From: Gordonia westfalica
Lineage (GTDB): Bacteria; Actinomycetota; Actinomycetes; Mycobacteriales; Mycobacteriaceae
Direction of reading: 5' to 3'
Assembly: GCF_900105725.1 (NCBI RefSeq)
Contig: NZ_FNLM01000034.1
Location: 3,038,001 to 3,102,000, forward strand
Length of the DNA: 64,000 nucleotides
The notes under the pieces are model-generated. The model made no database searches and was not told the DNA's origin. It saw nothing but the letters and a program-made list of their open reading frames with translations. The position numbers and the translations under genes were made by a program. This document shows positions 55,704-64,000 of the stretch, piece after piece. Position 1 is the first letter of the stretch. The number at the start of each line of letters is the position of its first letter.

Positions 55704-55789
55704 TCGTGATGTAGTCCGAACGAATGAACGAACCCGATCACCGCGCTCTCGATGTGCTACCCGACGGAATTCAAGGCAATATCCACTGA

Positions 55790-56788
55790 GTGAAATCACA
55801 GCGGTTTGAATGGATGGACACTCTGCGTGGAATTGCCATGCTGCTCGTTGTAGTCCTCCACGCCGGATTGGCGCTGAACTACTACGCGGATTCCTACCCC
55901 CGCGTGATTGAGATCTTTAATCTCGCATTTCAGCCATTTCGAATGCCGACGCTGATGTTTCTCAGCGGCATGCTGCTGAACAAGTCGCTGTCGAAGCCGG
56001 CGCCCACGTACTTCGAGGGCAAGGGCCGCAAGCTTCTGTGGCCCTACCTGGTGTGGACTGCAATCGCTCTCACCGCCCAGGGCGACATCAGTGCATACAC
56101 ACTCGGGCGCGCCGTCTACAACCCCGTCGAGACACACCTCTGGTATCTGTGGTTCCTGCTGATCTTCTACACCATCGCTTTCGTCATCAAGCCGATCCCG
56201 TTCTGGATTCCCGGACTCATTGCGCTCGCCGCGTCACAGTTCCTCACTGAGGATTTCCGGTTGGAGAAGATGGCGTTTCTGTTCGCGTTCTTCATGTTCG
56301 GCAAGGTGTATTCCGAGCACGCCGACAAGCTGTCCCGTTTCAATCGGCCACTGATTCTCGTCGCCGTGTTCGCGGTCGGCGCAATCGCTTCGGGCTTCAA
56401 CATCGCCCACTGGAAGGTGCTGTATGAACCGGCCTACGTGGTCCCCGTGGTGTGCGGGCTGTTTCTCGCGATCTGCTTGGTGCCCCGCATCCCAGCGTCG
56501 AAGGCCCGCAGCGCCCTTCAGTACCTAGGCAGGAACTCGCTGATCCTCTACGTCGTGCATCTGATCGCGATCAAATCCGCCGGCACCGTCCTCGGCAACC
56601 ATGGACTGACCAACCCGTGGGTCCTGTTCCCCGTCCTGCTCGCGATCGGCATCGGCACCAGCGTCGTGTTCATGCTTCTGCGCGACCAGTTCACCGCCGT
56701 CGGATGGCTGTTCGAGCTACCGAGTCGCAAGCGCCAGGCCCCGCCGCAGGTCCAGGAGGAGCGACGGAGGGAACCCGAGGACGCCTGA
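55790..56788 (+). CDS. acyltransferase 3 family membrane protein (prophage cargo)
   Basis: A 332-aa integral membrane acyltransferase of the OafA/acyltransferase-3 group with about ten helices. The family opening is RFEWMDTLRGIAMLLVVVLHAGLAL, where the Arg and His of TLRGIAM..VVLHA are catalytic, and ETHLWYLWFLL is the second conserved region. These enzymes O-acylate cell-surface sugars, so it may alter the lysogen envelope. GTG 55790 is the start. It converges with the tail spike gene (3' ends 1 bp apart). Confidence 0.88.
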   Translation: MKSQRFEWMDTLRGIAMLLVVVLHAGLALNYYADSYPRVIEIFNLAFQPFRMPTLMFLSGMLLNKSLSKPAPTYFEGKGRKLLWPYLVWTAIALTAQGDISAYTLGRAVYNPVETHLWYLWFLLIFYTIAFVIKPIPFWIPGLIALAASQFLTEDFRLEKMAFLFAFFMFGKVYSEHADKLSRFNRPLILVAVFAVGAIASGFNIAHWKVLYEPAYVVPVVCGLFLAICLVPRIPASKARSALQYLGRNSLILYVVHLIAIKSAGTVLGNHGLTNPWVLFPVLLAIGIGTSVVFMLLRDQFTAVGWLFELPSRKRQAPPQVQEERRREPEDA

Positions 56789-56789
56789 G

Positions 56790-59282
56790 TCAGCCCCGTC
56801 CGACGATGCTCCACACGCCGGACGTGGCGTTGCTCATCACCTCAACCCACTCGTACTGCGCGTCCAGGACGACTGAGGTGGCACCATCGATCGAACCGCC
56901 CGCAGCGATCGTGACCGCATTGGCCGAGGCGTCAATCTTCTTAAACAGGAAGCGATAGCCCGCGGTGCTCGTGTTCGGCAGGGTCAGGGTGAAGGCGCCC
57001 GCGGTCGCGTTGCACAGGTTGTGTGGTCCGTTGGTGACGGTCAGGGTGGCGGCGGCGGTACGGACACTGGTGCCCACCCGGAAGCCGCCGCTGAACGCGG
57101 CAGGGCCGCTGGTGCTAATCGGGTACGCACCGCCAGCGGTGCGGAGGCCGGCGTCAGAGAGCACCGTACCGAGGTCGGCAGTCGCCGAACCGATCGCGGC
57201 CTGCGCGGCGGTAGTGCGCCAGCCTGCCCCGTCCCACACCTTCGCCTGGCCCGCGCCGTAGCGCACACCGCTCACATCGGCATTGCCTGTGACATCGAGA
57301 GCGATAATGGCCCGGCTGCCGGTCAGTGTGCCAGGCCCGATCACGAGGACCGATCCCGGCTTGGAGGTTCCCCCACTATCGACGTCGGCCGCGTGGACAG
57401 CATACGAAGACGGGTTCGTTCCGAAGATCTCAACCAGGCCGCCGCTGAGGTCAATCGTGACATCGGTGGCCAGCGCTGACACCTCCACGCCCTTGGCTGA
57501 GGTACGGATCTTCGGGGCCGCGACGCGGGTGCCCGTGCTGCCCGACCGGGACAGGATCGCGTTCTGTTCGCCGTAGTAGGTGGGGCGGACGATATCGAAG
57601 TCATAGTCGGCGCCGTACTGCGGGTTGCCATGTGACCACCCCGAGTTGTCGCCGCCGACCACGGTGTCGTCGATGGAGTAGGTGTCTCGGGAGCCGTGGC
57701 CGTGGGTCTGGAAGCTGACGCCGGCGGGGCGGTACGCCTTGCAGCGGCGTGACCCGCAGCGGGCGGATGCCACATAGTTGGCGAGGTGTCGCGTGCCGTA
57801 GGAGACGTCGTCTTCGAATTCGCCGTCGACACAGTGCATCATGCGACCGATGTAGCCGTGTCCCGATCCGGTTTGGAAGGGGTCTCGCCCCTCGACGCGG
57901 CGAGCACGGGGCCGCAGGCAGGCGCGGAAGCTACAGATGTGGTTCTGCCATCCGCGCACCACGACGTTCTCCACCAGCGGGTCGATGCAGCCGTTGAAGT
58001 GGAAGATGTGCGCGCCGCCATCCTCGATCGAGCCTGTGTACAGCCCGCCGGGATTGGTATCAATGAGCAGGCCGATGTTCCGCACGACTGGGCGCACCGG
58101 GTTGAGGATCTTGCGCAGCTTCGGTGCGTCAGAGCCGTTGACGCGGTAGGTATGGGCGAGCGGGACCCGCAGTCGCACCAGGCCCGAAGATGGAGTGGTG
58201 GATCGGACAATGTTGACTTCGCCGTAGCCCGCCCACGACACGTTGGTGCCGGTATCCCACTTGGCGACCGGATACTTGTCAGACAGGATGACCAGGTCGT
58301 CGGTGGTGAAGCTGTTCGCGCCGGAGAATGGGTTGGTGACGACCTCAACCGCGCCGCGAGCGAAGGTGGTCGACGATAGCGCGACCTCGGGGCCGAACGT
58401 CGAGGTCCACGTGATGAACGGATTGGCGACCGCGAGATTGGCCGACGACATCGTCTTGGTGACGACGCTCGCACCGTTGAAGTCCAGCGTCAGCGACTTC
58501 CCCGTGATCGAGATCGGGTCCAGGCGGTAGGTCTTGGCGGCATCGAAGATCAGCGTCGATCCGTCAGGCACGGAGGCGATGAGCGCGTTGAGTGCGGCGG
58601 TGTCGTTCGTGCCGGTGCCGGTGTTGGCGTCACCGCCGGTCCAGTCGCCCACGAGACCGTGCTGCCCGACGTAGAAGGTCTTGCCCAGCTGAGGGGCATA
58701 AGTGGTGTCGAGTGCCGTTCGCGTCTCCGAGTCCGGATCGATGATTCGTGCCGCGACGCCCGCATCGGGAACGACACCCTCGGCGACGTCGTCGAGGATC
58801 TGCTGGGCGGCGTCGCGGGCGGCGACGGCCTCGTCGCGGTACGCCTTCACCTCGGTGGTGACGAGCGGCGACTGGGGGCCGATGTCGTCGAACAGATCGT
58901 TGAGGTGCAGCGTCGTCCCGACGGCGGGCGGGTCGAAGGTGACGGATTTCGACGGCAGGGTCTTCTTGCCCCACATGAGCGTCGGCTGCGCGACCCACCG
59001 GACGGGGTTCCCGCCGATCGTCGCGGCCAGCCGGACGCCTTCGTTGCCCTGCAGGTCGGTGAGCACACCCGCGGCGACGAGCCCGGGAACCTCGGCGAGG
59101 GTGACGCTCTCGGACGCCCCCGCCGCACCCGCGGTGACGAACCCGGTGTTCGACGGCTTCGGCGCGAACACCACCTTCCCCGTCGGGTGCACCGTGTCGG
59201 GGTTGGGGTCGCCGTCGACGATGCCGTCGTCGACGATGTGCGACCACAGCCCCGTCACGGTCATGTACGTGACATCAGCCAT
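56790..59282 (-). CDS. phage tail spike/minor tail protein with beta-helix domain
   Basis: An 830-aa virion protein. Residues 1-130 form an adaptor with two sandwich-like parts (TVHPTGKVVFAPK, NPVRWVAQPTLMWGKKTLP), followed by a short helix (AYRDEAVAARDAAQQILDDV) and, from about 200, a right-handed beta-helix of the pectate-lyase type beginning GTGTNDTAALNALIASVPDG and YRLDPISITGKSLTLDF. The C-terminus (TLTVTNGPHNLCNATAGAFT, then LPNTSTAGYRFLFKK) is a tail-fibre-like knob. It probably binds or degrades a host surface glycan. It is the last gene of the late operon. Confidence 0.85.
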   Translation of the reverse strand: MADVTYMTVTGLWSHIVDDGIVDGDPNPDTVHPTGKVVFAPKPSNTGFVTAGAAGASESVTLAEVPGLVAAGVLTDLQGNEGVRLAATIGGNPVRWVAQPTLMWGKKTLPSKSVTFDPPAVGTTLHLNDLFDDIGPQSPLVTTEVKAYRDEAVAARDAAQQILDDVAEGVVPDAGVAARIIDPDSETRTALDTTYAPQLGKTFYVGQHGLVGDWTGGDANTGTGTNDTAALNALIASVPDGSTLIFDAAKTYRLDPISITGKSLTLDFNGASVVTKTMSSANLAVANPFITWTSTFGPEVALSSTTFARGAVEVVTNPFSGANSFTTDDLVILSDKYPVAKWDTGTNVSWAGYGEVNIVRSTTPSSGLVRLRVPLAHTYRVNGSDAPKLRKILNPVRPVVRNIGLLIDTNPGGLYTGSIEDGGAHIFHFNGCIDPLVENVVVRGWQNHICSFRACLRPRARRVEGRDPFQTGSGHGYIGRMMHCVDGEFEDDVSYGTRHLANYVASARCGSRRCKAYRPAGVSFQTHGHGSRDTYSIDDTVVGGDNSGWSHGNPQYGADYDFDIVRPTYYGEQNAILSRSGSTGTRVAAPKIRTSAKGVEVSALATDVTIDLSGGLVEIFGTNPSSYAVHAADVDSGGTSKPGSVLVIGPGTLTGSRAIIALDVTGNADVSGVRYGAGQAKVWDGAGWRTTAAQAAIGSATADLGTVLSDAGLRTAGGAYPISTSGPAAFSGGFRVGTSVRTAAATLTVTNGPHNLCNATAGAFTLTLPNTSTAGYRFLFKKIDASANAVTIAAGGSIDGATSVVLDAQYEWVEVMSNATSGVWSIVGRG

Positions 59283-59523
59283 CGGTGGGTTCCTCCTCTT
59301 GGCGAGCGATTACGGAATTCAGTTGATCGGCCGCCGCAGCCCAGTTCTCGCCCCACTGGGCGAACCACGGTCCGTCCCAGGGCATGAGGTAAACCGAGTC
59401 GGTGGTCGGCGGGTCGAAGGTGTCGGTGACGAGGTAGGCGTCGGTGGCCGAGTCGTGCCACCAGTAGGTGCCCTCGCCGGCGGCGTGGAAGTCAGCGACG
59501 TTGCTGGGGTTGATCATGATCAC
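59275..59523 (-). CDS. small phage tail-module protein of unknown function
   Basis: An 82-aa protein rich in Trp and Asp (GEGTYWWHDSATDAYLV, LMPWDGPWFAQWGENWAAA). It overlaps the upstream gene by ATGA and the tail spike gene by 8 bp. It could be a chaperone or adaptor for the spike. Confidence 0.75.
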   Translation of the reverse strand: MIMINPSNVADFHAAGEGTYWWHDSATDAYLVTDTFDPPTTDSVYLMPWDGPWFAQWGENWAAAADQLNSVIARQEEEPTDG

Positions 59524-60500
59524 GCCGCCTCACCGCGCGTCGAGGTGTCGACGGTGACGCCAGCCCAGGGGATGCAGTCGTTTCGGCGGTTCAGTGACGC
59601 GAGGGTCACCGTCGACGGGATGGAGCCCACGTTGTTGGGTGTGCGGAAGTACCAGGCGTCGAGCAGCTGGCCCGGGCGGGCCACATCGCCGGTCTGCGGA
59701 CGACACGCATAGGTGCGGGCCTCCTGCGCGAGACCGGGTGCGATCTGCTGGTGGGCAACGAACAGGATCTGGCCGGGCGTGCAGATCTGGTCGATCGCGA
59801 GGTCGACGCCGACCTCGCGCAGCGAGTTGGTGTTCGCCACCCCATCCTTGATGTTGCCACTGTCCCACACCTTTTCGATGGACAGGGTCGCGGGGTTGTA
59901 CACGCAGAGCGCCATGTAGTACGCCTCGATCGAGAAGACGTTCGCGTCGTTCCCGACCCGCCAGCGCAGCTTCTTCACCACGCCGCGGCGGTCCACGATG
60001 ATCGGCGTGTAGTCGACCGGAGCGAGACTGTTCGACAGGCTCGTCGGTGTCGACGGCTTGTAGGTGGCCGGCGCCGGATTCAGCGACACCACCGTGCTGC
60101 CCGAGCTGCCCGCCACGTTGCCGGTGGTGGAGTTCGCCGCATAGCTGCCCGAGGTGTGGTTGTGCGTTGCCGCCACCCACCGCACCAGGTCGGCACGGCC
60201 ACAGGTGACCATGTCGTCGATGTCGGCGACATACGCCGGAGTGACCGGCGACGAGGGTGCGACCTCCTCCAGATTGGCGATCGCCTCCTGCACCTTCTCG
60301 AGTTCGTAGCGGGTGCCCAACTCGCCGAAGATGGCGTTCGCCCTCTCCCGCAGCGACATCTGGTCCTCGGACTGCGGTGGCGGCATCGTGATCTTCGGAG
60401 CAGACCGCGTTGGGATCACCTGTGTCGCCGCGATCCGGTCATCAGGCGGTTCGGCGGCGGGCCAGTAATGGCGGTCCCGCCCCTCCGGTGGGGGTGTCAT
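59520..60500 (-). CDS. phage tail-module protein of unknown function
   Basis: A 326-aa structural protein. The N-terminus is Pro-rich, followed by a helical part (RERANAIFGELGTRYELEKV) and a strand-rich C-terminal domain (VDYTPIIVDRRGVVKKLRW, ALCVYNPATLSIEKVWDSG). It overlaps its neighbours by ATGA on both sides. Probably a minor tail protein. ATG 60500 is chosen over the upstream frame because of the coupling. Confidence 0.75.
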   Translation of the reverse strand: MTPPPEGRDRHYWPAAEPPDDRIAATQVIPTRSAPKITMPPPQSEDQMSLRERANAIFGELGTRYELEKVQEAIANLEEVAPSSPVTPAYVADIDDMVTCGRADLVRWVAATHNHTSGSYAANSTTGNVAGSSGSTVVSLNPAPATYKPSTPTSLSNSLAPVDYTPIIVDRRGVVKKLRWRVGNDANVFSIEAYYMALCVYNPATLSIEKVWDSGNIKDGVANTNSLREVGVDLAIDQICTPGQILFVAHQQIAPGLAQEARTYACRPQTGDVARPGQLLDAWYFRTPNNVGSIPSTVTLASLNRRNDCIPWAGVTVDTSTRGEAA

Positions 60501-61567
60501 CAGACCGTGACCCGCATCAGCCGAATCCGCAGCTGCGCCTTCGTGTTGCGGATCTGCCACGAGTTGAGGTTGCCCGCGACCTTCACCGCCGACGCGAACA
60601 GTGTCACCGCGGTGTTCGCGGGGATCACGCCCTCGGTCGATGCCGGGGTGAGGTCGACGTCGGAGTGCGCGCGGAACGCGACCTCGCGGTAGCCCTCACC
60701 GTCCTGGCCCTTGCCGTACCCGACGAGCGGTCCCGACGTGGCGTTGTCGGTGCGCAGCTCCATGTCGATCTGGGTGCCCGACTTCGACGACACGTCGACG
60801 CCTCCGGCGAAGTCGAAGCGGTATGGCCACGGCTTCGCCGGGATCGCGACGGAGAACAGGGTGTGGCGGGTGTCGGTCGACAACTTCGTGACGTTCGGGA
60901 ACCCGCCCGGGCCGACGACGTACTCCTCGGTGACGAACTGGCCCGGTTGCCACACCAGCTTGCCGTCGTCCTCGCGGAAGGTGAGGACGTCGCCGTCGGT
61001 GGGGTCGGAGTCGGCGGCGACGTCGACGGAGTTGATGACCGACCCCGACGGCCCAGTCGGACCGGGGTCGCCCTTCGGCATCTCAGGCAGGTCGATCCCC
61101 ACCGCGTACGAGCCGGCCGACCCCGACACCCGCACACCGAAGTCTGGGCCCGCCACCGGATCCCCGTCGATCGTCAGCGTCCCCGGAGTGAGCGCGGGCG
61201 GCGGACCCACCGGACCGGGTGTGCCGTACACACCGTGGTAGACGACGAACGACGCCCCGGACCACACGTACTGGTCGTTGGTGTCGGTGTTGCGCCACGC
61301 CCAGTTGGTGTTGTCCTCGCCGAGCACCAGCGCGAGAGCGTTGAGCTCGTCGGTGGTGAGCTCGCCGCGGTGGATCGCTCCGGGCGGCCCGGGCGGACCT
61401 GGCGCACCCTCGTACGCGGGCAACCCCATCACTGCCCGTTCGGCGGCACCGTTCTGGCGGCGACGGACGTGCAGATACGTTTCGGTCATCGGCGGGGCGC
61501 CGGCGGGCTGCGGGATCGCGAAGATCTCGAGCTCTACACCGATGCGTTCGATCGGGTCGTCAGCCAT
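60500..61567 (-). CDS. minor tail protein with collagen-like segments
   Basis: A 355-aa protein with three Gly-X-Y stretches: GAPGPPGPPG (about residue 54), GTPGPVGPPP (about 114) and KGDPGPTGPSG (about 165). Between them and after them lie beta-rich domains. Such collagen-like linkers are common in actinophage tail fibres. It overlaps the upstream gene by 8 bp. Confidence 0.82.
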   Translation of the reverse strand: MADDPIERIGVELEIFAIPQPAGAPPMTETYLHVRRRQNGAAERAVMGLPAYEGAPGPPGPPGAIHRGELTTDELNALALVLGEDNTNWAWRNTDTNDQYVWSGASFVVYHGVYGTPGPVGPPPALTPGTLTIDGDPVAGPDFGVRVSGSAGSYAVGIDLPEMPKGDPGPTGPSGSVINSVDVAADSDPTDGDVLTFREDDGKLVWQPGQFVTEEYVVGPGGFPNVTKLSTDTRHTLFSVAIPAKPWPYRFDFAGGVDVSSKSGTQIDMELRTDNATSGPLVGYGKGQDGEGYREVAFRAHSDVDLTPASTEGVIPANTAVTLFASAVKVAGNLNSWQIRNTKAQLRIRLMRVTV

Positions 61568-61934
61568 TGTGCTGTCTCACTTTCTCTCGCAGCAGCTTCC
61601 ACGCCTGGTCGGGGTTTTCGCCGAGGACGGAGATGCCGGTGACGCGGTGGGTCATGCGGGTCACCTCACCCGCGACGGTTTCGCTCTGAACGTCGCCGAG
61701 GTCGGGGGTCGCTTCCCAGTGCCCGAGCGGCACGAAGTCGCGGACCTCGCCCGACCACACGAGGTCGCGGGTGTAGTTGCACACCGCCTGGGCGACCAAC
61801 TCCGACAGAGGGTCCGGGATGGGGGCGAATGCGTTGTTCGACAGCGGTGTGTTGCGCAGGAACTTCCCGAGCCGCAGCACGGTCGGATCGTCGAGCGCGT
61901 ACGGCATCGGCCTGGTCTCGTCGTCGTCGCTCAC
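61560..61934 (-). CDS. late-operon protein of unknown function
   Basis: A 124-aa soluble protein from GTG 61934 (VSDDDETRPMPYALDD) ending REKVRQHNG, with a helical middle (DPLSELVAQAVCNYTRDLVW). It overlaps the lysin B stop by GTGA and the collagen-like gene by 8 bp. It may be a tail or head-to-tail component. No family recognised. Confidence 0.72.
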   Translation of the reverse strand: MSDDDETRPMPYALDDPTVLRLGKFLRNTPLSNNAFAPIPDPLSELVAQAVCNYTRDLVWSGEVRDFVPLGHWEATPDLGDVQSETVAGEVTRMTHRVTGISVLGENPDQAWKLLREKVRQHNG

Positions 61935-62719
61935 GGCGCGACCTCCCTCTTCACACGGTCGGCGGCGTGCTCGAGCATCGACAGCCCGCCGAGGGGCCGC
62001 CGGTTGTAGATCGTGTGCGTCGACCGGACACCGACACCGAGGTAACCGCGGGCGTCTTTCGCGGCCCGGTCGTAGCGGCCCCAGTTCCGCGGGTCCCACC
62101 ACGCACCCAGCTTGTCGTCGATCTCCGCGCGGACCGTCGGGTTCCCGAGCTTGGCCAGCACGTCCCGCACCCACACGGACCGGTCAGCGAGCTGCATCCG
62201 CGGTGTGAGGGTCGCGATGACGCGCAGCGGGGACCGCGGCGGGCAGCAGCAGATGACATCGCCCGGGTGGTTGACCGGAATGACGCGCGAGTCGACGTGC
62301 TGGCGGCCGCGTTCCGGCGCGGCGATCCCGTAGTCGGCCAGCCCATTCGAGCCGGGGTTCGACGGGTTCGCCACCACCACAGCGCGCTTTACCTGTGGGA
62401 ACTCGGCCATGATGCCCGACACGGCGAGGTCGTCGACGATGTCGGCGCCGGCCGAGTATCCGGCGAGCACGACGACCGCGTCCGGGTGGTCCGCTGCGAT
62501 GATCGCCAACTCGATCCGCACATTCGTGCGGCCAAAACGTTTCGTCGTCTCGTAGTCCGGGGCGTGCGGGTTGCGCTGGCCATTGACGAACCCGTACGCC
62601 GCCGGATAGTCGACCTCGACGTGCGTCCACCCGGCGCCGAGCCGATCCACGAACGGGGTCAGCATGTTCCGGCCCATCGGCTCACCGATACCGCGGACTG
62701 TCACCACATAGCGGTTCAT
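61931..62719 (-). CDS. lysin B (mycolyl ester hydrolase, cutinase-like fold)
   Basis: A 262-aa serine esterase of the actinophage lysin B type, which cuts the bond between mycolic acids and arabinogalactan at the end of lysis. The nucleophile elbow is VVLAGYSAGADIV (GYSAG), with an upstream TVRGIGEP opening, VDYPAAYGFVNG and a cutinase-like HPGDVICCCPPRSPLR. Start ATG 62719 overlaps the upstream membrane protein by ATGA. It shows that the phage host has a mycolic-acid envelope. Confidence 0.88.
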   Translation of the reverse strand: MNRYVVTVRGIGEPMGRNMLTPFVDRLGAGWTHVEVDYPAAYGFVNGQRNPHAPDYETTKRFGRTNVRIELAIIAADHPDAVVVLAGYSAGADIVDDLAVSGIMAEFPQVKRAVVVANPSNPGSNGLADYGIAAPERGRQHVDSRVIPVNHPGDVICCCPPRSPLRVIATLTPRMQLADRSVWVRDVLAKLGNPTVRAEIDDKLGAWWDPRNWGRYDRAAKDARGYLGVGVRSTHTIYNRRPLGGLSMLEHAADRVKREVAP

Positions 62720-63090
62720 CGTCTGTCCTTCGCTTGCTCGATGAGGAGCGTCCAGATCAAGTTCGCCACTGTCACCGCGAGCGCGAAGTACAGGACGAAT
62801 CGAATCTCGTTGCGCCACAGATACGCCGAGCCCGTCCACGCCGAGATACCGACCTGACCGGCGAACAGGGTCAGCGCTACAGCCAGGTACAGCACGGCCC
62901 GCCCCGCATGGGTGCGTGACCACCGCGACCGGAATCCGTACAGGAGGCTGAACAGTCCGGACAGCACGGCGATCGTCACGATCAGCACGTTCGCGCCAAC
63001 CCTCGCCTCAACACCAACCAGGTCGAGGACCGGCAGCAGCACTGCACCGGCCGTCAAGGTGCCGGCCGCGCTCTTCGCTGCCCGCTTCAT
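62716..63090 (-). CDS. holin-like membrane protein
   Basis: A 124-aa protein with four predicted helices (AGAVLLPVLDLVGVEARVGA, VLIVTIAVLSGLFSLLYGF, GRAVLYLAVALTLFAGQVG and RFVLYFALAVTVANLIWTL) and a charged tail (EQAKDRR). It lies directly before lysin B, with ATGA overlaps both sides, so a lysis role is likely, but the sequence itself does not prove it. Confidence 0.75.
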   Translation of the reverse strand: MKRAAKSAAGTLTAGAVLLPVLDLVGVEARVGANVLIVTIAVLSGLFSLLYGFRSRWSRTHAGRAVLYLAVALTLFAGQVGISAWTGSAYLWRNEIRFVLYFALAVTVANLIWTLLIEQAKDRR

Positions 63091-63272
63091 GCATACCTCC
63101 GTCTCATCGCCTTCTCGATTCCCTCACCGAAGTGGTTGTGGTCGGTTTGGCGGCGGCCCTCTTTCGCCAGCCACTCCACCTCGGGACGCTGTGCCTGCAG
63201 CCGATCCAGCTCCGCGCGCGCCTCGCTGGAGCTCTCGGATTCCCGACGGCGCTGCCACGGCCAGCGCATCAC
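63087..63272 (-). CDS. small charged lysis-cassette protein (DUF7620-like)
   Basis: A 61-aa soluble protein with a basic opening (MRWPWQRRRESE) and a charged helix (EARAELDRLQAQRPEVEWLA) ending GIEKAMRRRY. This pattern occurs among small actinophage genes next to holins. It overlaps by ATGA with both neighbours. Function unknown. Confidence 0.75.
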   Translation of the reverse strand: MMRWPWQRRRESESSSEARAELDRLQAQRPEVEWLAKEGRRQTDHNHFGEGIEKAMRRRYA

Positions 63273-63517
63273 TCGCTCCCTGCGATTTGCTGCTGTACCG
63301 ATTCGGCGATCCGCACCGCGGGCCGGGCGGCATCCAGCAACAGCCGGTTCTGCGCGGTGGCTTCCTCGGCCACGGTGCGCCAGTGATCGCGGTCGCTATA
63401 GGCCTGATCCAGCTGCGCTTTCGGCACCAACCGACCGAGGAGCACCAGCATGACGACTACCGCGAGGAGTGCGCCGGATGACAAGTCCGCCCACGGCAAA
63501 CCCCCGAGGGCTTCCAT
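63269..63517 (-). CDS. single-helix lysis-cassette protein (spanin- or holin-like)
   Basis: An 82-aa protein with one N-terminal membrane helix (SGALLAVVVMLVLLGRLV) and a long charged helix (DRDHWRTVAEEATAQNRLLL). One membrane helix plus a coiled coil is the layout of Rz-like proteins and of the second holin-like protein of actinophages. ATGA overlap with the upstream holin. Confidence 0.72.
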   Translation of the reverse strand: MEALGGLPWADLSSGALLAVVVMLVLLGRLVPKAQLDQAYSDRDHWRTVAEEATAQNRLLLDAARPAVRIAESVQQQIAGSE

Positions 63518-63990
63518 CAGTCGTCGGCGGAATCGGGCGCAGCGTGGCGGGGAGGCAGTCCGAGGTCCGCGCGCTGCACTCTCTCGTCCCGGAGTGTGTT
63601 GGTGATGAAGGGTTGTCGTTGATCGCGGTGGATTGTTGCGTTCACCGTGGGAGTCACCTGGGGGCGCGTCACCAGCAGGCCGAGCACCAGCGGTGCGGCG
63701 GCGAGAATCGCGCCCTGCTGCTGATCGGTGAGGTCGAATCCGAACGCGACCAACAGCGGCAGTCCGGTGCCGATGACACCGACGATCGCCGGAAGAACGG
63801 TCTCGCGGACGGTGATGACCACTATCAGCGACAGCACCGCGTTGACGAACGCCTGGATGATGCCCTGGGTCTCGGTGGATACGTTGATGCCGAACGCGAC
63901 GACCAGCGCGACCGCGGACATGATCGCCGCCGTCCACGCCGCGGGCTCGCGACCGAACACCAGCGTGGGGGTATGAGTGGGTACAGACAC
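63517..63990 (-). CDS. phage holin
   Basis: A 157-aa membrane protein with four hydrophobic segments: AWTAAIMSAVALVVAFGINV, FVNAVLSLIVVITVRETV, IVGVIGTGLPLLVAFGFDL and GAILAAAPLVLGLLVTRPQV. The C-terminus is hydrophilic. This is the layout of actinophage holins found just after lysin A. GTG 63988-63990 is the start; its upstream region is cut off by the window edge. Confidence 0.8.
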   Translation of the reverse strand: MSVPTHTPTLVFGREPAAWTAAIMSAVALVVAFGINVSTETQGIIQAFVNAVLSLIVVITVRETVLPAIVGVIGTGLPLLVAFGFDLTDQQQGAILAAAPLVLGLLVTRPQVTPTVNATIHRDQRQPFITNTLRDERVQRADLGLPPRHAAPDSADD

Positions 63991-64000
63991 GGTGAAACTC

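Larger units (their letters stand above)
52555..64000. mobile_element. prophage, left part (continues beyond the window)
   Basis: The boundary is the 3' half of a tRNA-Thr gene at 52555-52599. Inside: tyrosine integrase (53011-53838), small unknown genes, P63C and acyltransferase genes, and a minus-strand late operon of tail, lysin B and holin-type genes running off the right edge. The GC content and codon use are somewhat less extreme in 52.9-56.8 kb than in the host part. No repressor, excisionase, capsid or lysin A gene is visible, so most of the element lies to the right. Confidence 0.9.

Noticed and set aside
1..64000. CRISPR arrays, rRNA genes, complete insertion sequences
   Set aside because: No regularly spaced direct repeats of CRISPR length, no rRNA sequence and no transposase were seen.

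Overview
The window is high-GC actinobacterial chromosome, most likely Gordonia or a close relative in the Mycobacteriales. Reasons: a ClpC and PhoP very like the mycobacterial proteins, a WS/DGAT wax-ester/triacylglycerol synthase, a DUF222-HNH protein, and a prophage that carries a lysin B (an enzyme for mycolic-acid envelopes). From memory, the host part follows the gene order of the M. tuberculosis stretch from phoP/phoR and a HIT-family gene to purQ. The genus is an inference.

Layout. 1-2043: clpC (minus strand, 3' end outside the window). 2.3-8.5 kb: a VOC protein, then a choline-to-glycine-betaine operon (BCCT transporter, betaine aldehyde dehydrogenase, GMC choline dehydrogenase). 8.5-12 kb: TetR regulator diverging from an alpha/beta hydrolase, then an ECF sigma factor coupled to a three-domain VOC protein. 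12-16.6 kb: DUF222-HNH protein, DUF1772 membrane protein, a frameshifted PQQ-propeller membrane protein, a secreted lytic transglycosylase. 16.5-31.7 kb: dispersed purine genes (purQ-purS, purC, purB, purD) mixed with an M18 aminopeptidase, glutathione peroxidase, a MarR-MFS efflux operon, oligopeptidase B, a SelT/SelW-like protein, a second TetR and a Tat-type lipoprotein esterase. 31.8-39.3 kb: GT39 and GT2-GtrA membrane glycosyltransferases, RecQ helicase, WS/DGAT, HIT protein. 39.4-41.3 kb: a two-gene DpnII-like restriction-modification pair. 41.3-43.6 kb: phoR-phoP. 43.7-52.5 kb: DUF899, a winged-helix protein, an HTH-nSTAND-WD40 signalling ATPase (frameshifted), a carboxylesterase (frameshifted) and small membrane proteins.

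52,555 to the window end: the left part of an integrated prophage. Its boundary is a 45-bp 3' half of tRNA-Thr(TGT), followed by a tyrosine integrase, small unknown genes, a P63C-domain protein and a membrane acyltransferase. Facing these, on the minus strand, is a tightly overlapping late operon (read right to left): holin-type membrane proteins, lysin B, collagen-like tail protein, tail proteins and an 830-aa beta-helix tail spike. The other end, which should hold the rebuilt tRNA, lies beyond 64,000.

Main observations: (1) arrays of CAG triplets at exact 11-bp spacing, sharing a TTCACAGGAAYCT core, upstream of phoP (four repeats) and of the GT2-GtrA/GT39 operon (three), which look like PhoP boxes and predict that the operon is in the PhoP regulon; (2) the restriction-modification pair fitted between HIT and phoR; (3) three otherwise intact genes each broken by a single missing base in a short G/C stretch, which looks like sequence error; (4) the HTH-nSTAND-WD40 gene and the prophage cargo genes.
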